Source of the DNA: Mytilus californianus
Lineage: Eukaryota > Mollusca > Bivalvia > Mytilida > Mytilidae
DNA: 64,000 nt
Direction of reading: 5' to 3'
NCBI RefSeq assembly: GCF_021869535.1
Contig: NW_026262712.1
Span: forward strand, 46,482,884 to 46,546,883
The notes under the pieces are model-generated. The model was not told the DNA's origin, searched no databases, and saw only the letters and a list, made by a program, of their open reading frames with translations. This document shows positions 13,201-22,200 of the stretch, piece after piece; position 1 is the first letter of the stretch, and each line of letters starts with the position of its first letter. Position numbers and translations under genes: made by a program.

Positions 13201-16200
13201 ATTTGCAGAAACATGCATGTGATATATTCACTTATATTTGAGTCTGTTGCACTTGATTCCTTTAATCATTTCGGTTAATGTTTTCTAAGACTTACCGGAT
13301 CCTTTGAATACGATTACGGTTTTGTTTTGTTTATGTATTTTGGGAAAAAAGGGGGGGGGGGTCCTTTTTCCCCACACTTGCCACATAAATAAAAATGACA
13401 TTTATGTACAGTACACTACGTAGACATAGACATAGACATATATAATTGGAAATGATTATAATAGCAATAAGTATCTCTGAAATGGAGTTCACTCTGATAA
13501 TCAGAGGCGTAACCCCCTTTGAATGTGTCTGGAGCTATTTAAGTATTTTCTGACTTGGCCGTCGGGACACAGAGTTCAAAAGGATTAATCAGAGGCGTAG
13601 CAGGGAAAGTATTTAATATTTGTACGGCAAAATGTCCTTTCTAGAAGGGTTTGTGCCATATCATAATAATAATTGGTATGGCAATGAGGTGTTTAAAAAA
13701 TAATTGGTATGGCGAACGTGCCTGCAGTAAAAGTTGCTACGCCCCTGGCCCCCTGTAAAATAAATAGCTGTGACTCATTACGGCCACTTAGTCTAGACAA
13801 GTTTGGCTTTAGCCATACATATTATTACTTCAAAGAAAAATTTTAATTTAATAGTCTGTCTTAAAAGTGTCTTTAGTCTTTAAAAAAATCTAAAAAAAAT
13901 AAATAATACAAAACAACAAGTTAACAATACAGAACTTCGTTAACTAATGATGCCATATATATTGGATAGGGGGCAGATTTTCTGGAAAATGGTATGAAAA
14001 TATGGGAAAACCTATGCATGTTTCCAAGTGGCTGTTCTGTTTCAGTGATGTTTTTTAGTATTTTTCATACCATTTTCACCTCCAGTATGAAAATCTGCCC
14101 CCTATTCAATATGGGGTCATTAACCGTGAAGTCCTGTATTGCATGGAATAATATTGAAGCTGTTTTAAGTACATGTATGTACATAAATGCCAAAAATTAA
14201 TTTGAATATATAAATAGTTTTTTTATATACATGTATAATATATGTAATGTTTCTTTATTTATTTTAGGAATGAAGAGCAAAAGGATATAGCAGTCTTTAT
14301 ATAAAATAGTTCAGGAATCCAGTTGGAAAGAAGAGCTTTTCAGTTAAAAGTATTTCCTGGGAATTAACAGGAACTTCTATAAATGTTTTTCTGGAATAGT
14401 TATTCAAAGGGGCAGTGAAGTGAAGGATTACATTAGACAAATATTGCTGAAGTGGTAAAATCAAACCCAAGAGATGTACAAAATTTCTACAATACATGTT
14501 ACCGCTGACTTTAGCTACTTAATCACATTGACATTTGTGTGCTTTTATGTTTTCTTTACATAATGACTACAGTTCTATTAAAATTAATATTTTTATTCTT
14601 TGTCACAATTATTACTAAAAAAATACAGCATTTTAAATGGTTTGTCATAGTCTCACTTGCATTGTACTTAAATAAGTTGTCTGTAGATGTTTACACTAGG
14701 TTTTCAGGCATTTCACTTCACTTGATTGAAACAGCATTTAAATTTTTTGTTAAATTATGGCCTGAAAAATACATTTAAAATTTTACAGGAGTTTTCACAA
14801 TCAGTGAATGGCTGTTTATCACAGTAGTACATGTACATTTCACGGTCTTTTCACAATGGGCACATAATTTATCACGACTATTTCACGGTGTACATTTTTG
14901 TTTTCACAGGGTTTCTACGGTCTCTTTACCCAAGTTTTCAGTTGGCACCTTTTCACGGCCTTTTCACGACAAATACTGTACTACATTTACATTTCACGGT
15001 CTTTTCACAATGGGCACATAGTGCATTATCACGACTTTTTCACGGTGTACATTTTTTTTTCACACGGTTTCTACGGTCTTTTCACCCAAGTTTTCAGGTG
15101 GCACCTCTTCACGGCCTTTTCACAAACTTTTTCACACCCTTTTCACGACAGTCATTCCACGGCATTTTCACGGATAAGTTTCACGGCCAACCGTAAATTA
15201 ACCGTGACAAACACTGTAAAAATCACCAGCATTTTTACGGACATTTTCACGGCCAATCTACGGGGCATTGTTCCAGTAGTGTAGTTCAAGCATCACCCAT
15301 CTGTACCAATGAATTCTTAAACTGGTGACAATATGGTATAGCTTTTCAAATGTACTAAATTTTCGGTATCAACAGTAAGAGTAAAATACTAAGGTTAGTA
15401 TTAAATGGATAATCATTCGGAAAAAAAGCATGGTATATGCATTTCAACTAGATTTTTGAAATTTCATAGTTCAATAAACAAATGATGTTAATAGATCATC
15501 TGCATGCAAAACATGAAATAAATTTCAAACCATTATCCTTTTCTATTACAGAGATTTTGAATGCTATAATATCGGCATCAACAGTTTCGTTTGTGTTCCA
15601 TAATTTTCTATTTGTTACCTGTAAAAAAAGAGTCAAACAACCATTGTGTTAGAAACATACAGTTTCGCATACTTAGGTTTGAAGTGTGCCTTTGTCCGAC
15701 GAACGTGTCTTTCGACAACTAAAACAGACGAAAAGGCGTATTTTATCTAGCAACAAATGACATCTCTCAAAATGTGGAACAACAAATGTGTATCAGTTAT
15801 AAGTTAGATACACTTTTTTTTATTGAAAAGGCTACGGCTGTATATTTCAACAGTTTTATTTGTAACAAGATTGATAGTTTATTTTCAACAATCCACAGAG
15901 AACTACGAAAAAACTAAAGATTTCACAATTCAGGATAAAAGAGGAGTAACTTAAGATTTGATTATTAGTAATTTCAGCCGTTTTATGATATCAGAAGAAT
16001 AAAGAATATTTTTAAATTATATAAAACCTATCATATCCTATATAACTTACCTGACGTTTAACTTTAAAGTTAATAATGATGTAAGGCTTTGTGTGATATG
16101 ATTGTTTAAGATTCATATACAATATACCTGAGAGTAATTTTGTGTCAGATTTTACATTTGTGAATAAAAAGATTCATCTTTGTAGTGTGAAAAATGTAAG

Positions 16201-19200
16201 GAAGCTACCGATGGATAGAGACCGTATTGGTCAAGAGGTTTAAAAAATGAAACGGCGTACACTAAAACACGTGATAAATAAGTAAACAATGAGTAACTAG
16301 AACCTAGCTATAGATAAACAGGGCATTACTTCAAGTGCATTAAAGTATCATAAGTTCCTACTCTTCTATTGGCACATATTGTGTTGCTTAGGTCATGTTG
16401 GAATTAAATTTAATGCATGAAACTAAGTTGCATTTGGTGATGTCCTAATAGAACATACAAGCTTTGAATTATGATTACACCAATTGGAATATATATTCAT
16501 GGTTTTCAGTGATACAAATATTCAATAACCAGAAGTGTTGTTTTCAACTTTACGGTTGGGAAACCTCGATTCAATACCTTCGGTTTGTATTCATACACCA
16601 ATTATAATCAAATTTTTATATGCATCGCAAACCCCGTAATATCGTATCAACTCGTAATCATATTAACTCCATACACATATATTGGCTGGAGTATTGCAAC
16701 ATAGAAATTGAAACTTTACACTGAAAAAAGTACCTAAAGTGTCAAACACGATTATCATAATAATCATATGACCTGAAATATATTTACATTATAAGCCAAC
16801 AAAGGTTCAGGACGAGACCACACATGGTAGTCCAAAAGGAGCTTGCAAATTAGGGTTTCCTTGAGGGTTAATAACGCTTAATTATGAAGTCCGTAACTGA
16901 TTGATGGAGTTGAGTCAACAATACAATCCTGTCACCATTCATCTTTACTAAATTATTTGTTCGTGTTTCGTCACCTCTTTATGGGCTATATTGTATGTAC
17001 AATACATTTTTCTGTTTTTCTTTTGTTTCCAAGGTCATTATCAAATTGAAGTTAAATGCTACGGATTGCGAATCAATCTGGCATACCAATAATTTCCTCG
17101 TAGAATAGGCTTAGCCTTTATTCGTGTTTTTTTCAAAGTAATGAATTCGTTTGCATTAAGACATGTGATATGGTTTAATAAGGCAATAATTTTTCTCTGG
17201 TAGATTTGATATGCTGTATTATAAATTAGAAAATAGAAATCTATAAATGTAAAATTCATGCATTTGTACTCTGAAAGTGAAAAACGTTTTATTCTGGTGA
17301 ATGAAGTATTTCTGAATGGTAAAAGTACTTATTCTGTCGCATCTATAATTCAGTGTGTCATACGAAAACATATATTTATGTTTCGATCCTCAATTTTATT
17401 TACCTTTGATTTGCTTGTTTTTATGTATTCTCTTTCTTGCACAGATTCCTTTAATTAAAGCATGTAAATGGTAAATGAATTATTTTTTATTTGATAATCA
17501 TAAAGTAAATATTTAGGAAGAGTATGTCAATCGCCAGAAACAACAAAAAGAAGAAAAAAATATATGGGTTACCAATCAATGAAAAAGCAATCCACAAATG
17601 TAAAACACATAGTCAAATAATTTTAAACAAAACACAGTCGTTATACATTCCATAGTTTCGGAATAAACCTGTTTATTGTTCACAGTTTGTAAATAAACAT
17701 TTTAGTTGTCAAATATTTCCTATTCCAGCAAATGCTATCCTGTTATATGTCTGTAGAGGTCTTTAACTATATCAATTGTAATGTTTTTGCTCGCTTGCTC
17801 TTTACAAATTTAAGAATTTCAAACGTTTAGATATATAACGATGAAGTGTTTTGTACTTAGTACAATAAACGACGTTTACAGAAACGATGCTGATGACGAC
17901 TGAATAGTTTTTGGAAATATTGATGGACATTGATATTTTGAAATAGATGAAGTAACAATAATAGTCATGCAGTATGTTCTACTTAGATATTTGCAACGTG
18001 TTCTTTTATAATTCAATTACATTATATGCAATTCCTTTACCACAAACCTGTCTGTTTTATTGACATTTGCAACAATACAAAAAAGAGCAAAGCAAATGGA
18101 AAAAAATGTTCAGCATTTTAAATTCAAAAATGTTATTTCAAACATCACACAATTACCTATTTTTGATAGATGTCTATCCTTTTCTGTTACTTCCGTTTGC
18201 ATGATTTTTTCAGCCAGATCTTCATGAACACAGTCATCCTTTAGCGAATTAAGAAAATTCTGGTATCCGTCTTTAAATTTGAACATAAGTGTACGTAAAA
18301 GTTTCCTATTTGTTTCTCGTGGTGAACGACAGGCTTTTAGTTCCTCCATGTGTTCAAGACTCAAAACATCAAACTCTACAAGCTTATCGATGGGTTCTTT
18401 ACTATCAAGATTGTCATTTATAATTTTGTAACATTTTTGCAAACGAACAGAATCATCCTTGATATCTGCAATGAAGAAAGAAAGATAAATAACAAAATTA
18501 AATATCAAATACACCCTCATGTATTACAAACGTCGACTTCCAAATCCTTAAAATCAAAATAACATAAGACCAAAACTCTTAACTTTTCCTACATCTTAAT
18601 GTTTTTGTCTTCTTTATAACCATTGGATGTCTTTTGAGATGTTGGGTTATTCGTTTATCATATCATTACCTATGAATATAATTACGTGTACTAAATGACA
18701 TCGCTAAGCTACTTGAATATTTCTGAATTCTACACAATCCTTACGGGCACTCAACTGTGAAATACAGAACTGTCGCAAAAAATATTCAATAGATGACAAC
18801 TGCTATGTTTTTTTAAGTGTGTTAAAAAATTAAAACAAAACGCATTTCTGGATTTACCTTCATCGGGAACGCTCAAATCAGAATATTTGTTTATAATCTA
18901 GTTTTATCCTGATTGTATATATGTAAATATTAATGCCTATGAATGTAACTTTAACACGCTGATGAGTGTTATAAAAATAGTTACTTTTTTTTTATATTCA
19001 CGCAATATTTCACTAAACAAAATAGCTTCATCAGGAGCGTGCATTTATCCAGGTACAAATCGGATGCTGTTTAAGAATTTTTTTGCAGCTAAGTGTACAT
19101 TGCGATTATTAAATCTAAACAAATAGTTGTGTAAGTTAAATAGTATGAAGTTCAATACTAATTCCTTTTGTGTTCGATAAAACTGTTTTTTATCTCTCTC

Positions 19201-22200
19201 ATTCAGTCTATATATATATGTGTGTGCGTGTGTGTGTAGTCAGTAATCGGTACTCACACAAGTTATAACAAACCGTTATTAAATTTGCTTTTGAAATATT
19301 TAGAAACAGTTCAGAAACTAAGATCTCAACTTCATCCGGCAAAGTAGATCTTAGATGGATTTTGATATTTTGTTTGTGTCCAATTTGCTCAAAAAGCTCA
19401 CCTCGGATAAAAATATTTATACATCTTTGGCTTTCAAATTTTTTTAGTTTCCTGATGGCGGATCTTTCAGAAAAAGCAGAAAATAATAAAAAAAACTCGC
19501 ACAAATTAAAAAATTTACTGAGTTTGCCTTGAATGTAAACCTTTTTACCTACCATCTGAGTGTTTGACAGGTGGCAAGTTTATTTCCTGTTCTACAAAGC
19601 CGTTTTTCTCCAATATCAACTGTATTTCTATGTTTTTGACGTCTATTGATGCTTGCTGAAGTGGCGCTAATGAATTATATGGTCTTTCAAATAATATGTC
19701 ATAAAGTATACTATTCTTTTCAATTCTCGAATTGGCTTGCATAATATTTTCTCCATCATCAATGGTCAAAACGCAACTAGAAATAAGGTGATCAACGATG
19801 CTCGGATCAAAATCTGTATGAAATATAATGTCGTTCAATATGTTGTAAATGCCATCCTTGCAGTCATCTAAAACATTATGTTAATCTACATATAACTGAG
19901 TATATTAAAATACATTGCAAGTGTGAATCATAAAGTGTCTACAAACGACAGGAACTTAACTTTTACAGGAATGTACAATACCGCGTGATGTGTTAGACGT
20001 GTTTCCAATAAATGAATGAATACGTGTTTACCTTTTTGTTGAGTTTGCAAAATTTATTTCTCAAAAGCGAGACATAGCGATTCTAGATTCTGTCGTCGGC
20101 GTCGTCATCGATGATAGCGTCGGCGGAGTCAACATTTAGGTTCAGTCTATGGTTTAAATTTTTTTAAACATCAATTACTTTGTCAAACCTACATGGAGTG
20201 TTATGAAATTTAAACAGAATTTTGATCATGACCAAGAAGACAGTATTCAGAGCAAAAGTTTGAAAATATTTATTTCTATTATCTGTACTTTACTGATATA
20301 TGGATTTTAAAAAAAAAATTTTAAGTCAACATTTAAATGAAGTTTTAAGGTTTAAGTTTTTCAGTTATCAATAACTTTGTCAAACCTTCATTTTAATTTA
20401 TGAAATTCGGACAGAAGCTTATTGATGACCAAAATACCATATCCAGAACTGAATTTGAAAAAAATATTTATTTTATTTTTTCCGTTTTTAACTGATAAAT
20501 GGACTTACACATGTATTAATTTTTTACAGTTAACAAATATAAACAGTCTAGGTTTAAGGTTTGTTATACATCAATTACTATGTCCAACCTTCATAGAGTT
20601 TCATAAAAAATTGGCAGCAGATTTAACGATTTGAAGCAAACCTTTGAAAATATATTTTTTCATTATTTTTTTTTTTTTGTTGGGCTTGGTTTTATACATT
20701 TAACATGTACAGACAGTCTGGGATTAATTCTGTTTTACATGATACATTTGTTAACCTTTATAGATTGTTATGAAACTTGGACAGATGCCGATTGTCAAGA
20801 CCAAGAAATAGCACCTAATGCGGCGTTTACACAGTGCTGATTGTGGCTCCCGTTTGAGATCAGATAACATTAAGACACGAAAAGTTAAAAAGTCGGATAA
20901 CTATCCTCATTAATCTGGAATGTCCTAACATTTTCTTAACGAAGTCGTATACGTTCGTAACAGATTCCTACTGATCGGGAATGGTACGGAGGGGTCGGCC
21001 AAGCACCCTGACATTTAGGTACGTCCCGTAACATTCGGGGAAACTCATCTGATTTTTTTTCTAGTAGGATTGCAACTGTGACTATGTCGTGACAAATTCT
21101 GATGTATCGGATTAAAATCGTTACAATATTCTGTGTTTTCAGGACTTCTGTAACTGTGGAACGTGCATGATCTGGAGAAATTTGACATTGCTGTTTTTTG
21201 CCAATTGAGTCCAGATTGCATCAAGATCTTGCCGAATGCGAATTATTTTTGCCGAAGCCATTCTGGAATAGTCCCGTTACTAATACGCTATTTGGCAATG
21301 ATTCTCACGTCAGAGTCCCAACAATTACAGAACACAATACGACTGAGTCCAGACAAAGCCGTATGAAATGCGGTACAGCAGACCGTCATAGGATTGCGTT
21401 CCGACAGTACCTGATCATCCCAAATATGGCGACAGTTTCTAGCGGATATCTTCCGTCAGCGTTGGTTCACTGTCTGGTCACTGTCTTATTCCTGTCTGAT
21501 CATATTCGGTAGAATCGGGACGATGTTGGGACATATTCGGTCAACTTGTACCATGAGAAAAATATAAATCGGATTAAAATCCGATTTAGACCAGGATTAT
21601 CGGGACAAATTCGGTTGGAAACGGCTGAATTTGGACGACAAACTTTAATCAGGAATGGTCTTGTTAAGGACGGCAGTAAAAATCGTAAATGTGTGACCCC
21701 AGCTTAACGAAAACGTTTGAATTGTTTTTAAAGTCTGTATTTTACTGGTAAATAGACTCCCTTTTTAAGTGAACATTGTAGTTTTATAATGAATACTTAA
21801 TTGTGACATCTGTTAAGAATATTTGAACATAGTATTGGATACATTATTATCATTTTAAGGCATTTATTTGTATTCATTTAAAAATTCAAATACCAAAAAT
21901 AAATGACATTAATTTGAAAAATTTCATAGTCTTCTGTATTTATGTCGAACATTATTTCGCATTATACATACGTGCCAGGGTGAATGAAATATGTAAAACT
22001 TGTATACTGTTTTTGGCATGTATGAACAGACGATTTTTTAAAACATAGTAGTTTAACCATTTCGGAGCACTCAAGATCGCTTAAGTTGTTAGATGGGTTC
22101 GTGCTACTTATTCTTCATTTTTTTTATTGTGTTTACAGACTGTGTTTGAGGGGACGAGATACTATTTGTTTTTCTACGACATTGTCCCCTATGAATAAAA

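Noticed and set aside
14831..15284. Two overlapping plus-strand frames with FHG/FSR repeats
   Set aside because: They lie in the ttttcacggcc subterminal array of the CACTA-like element; repeat artefact.
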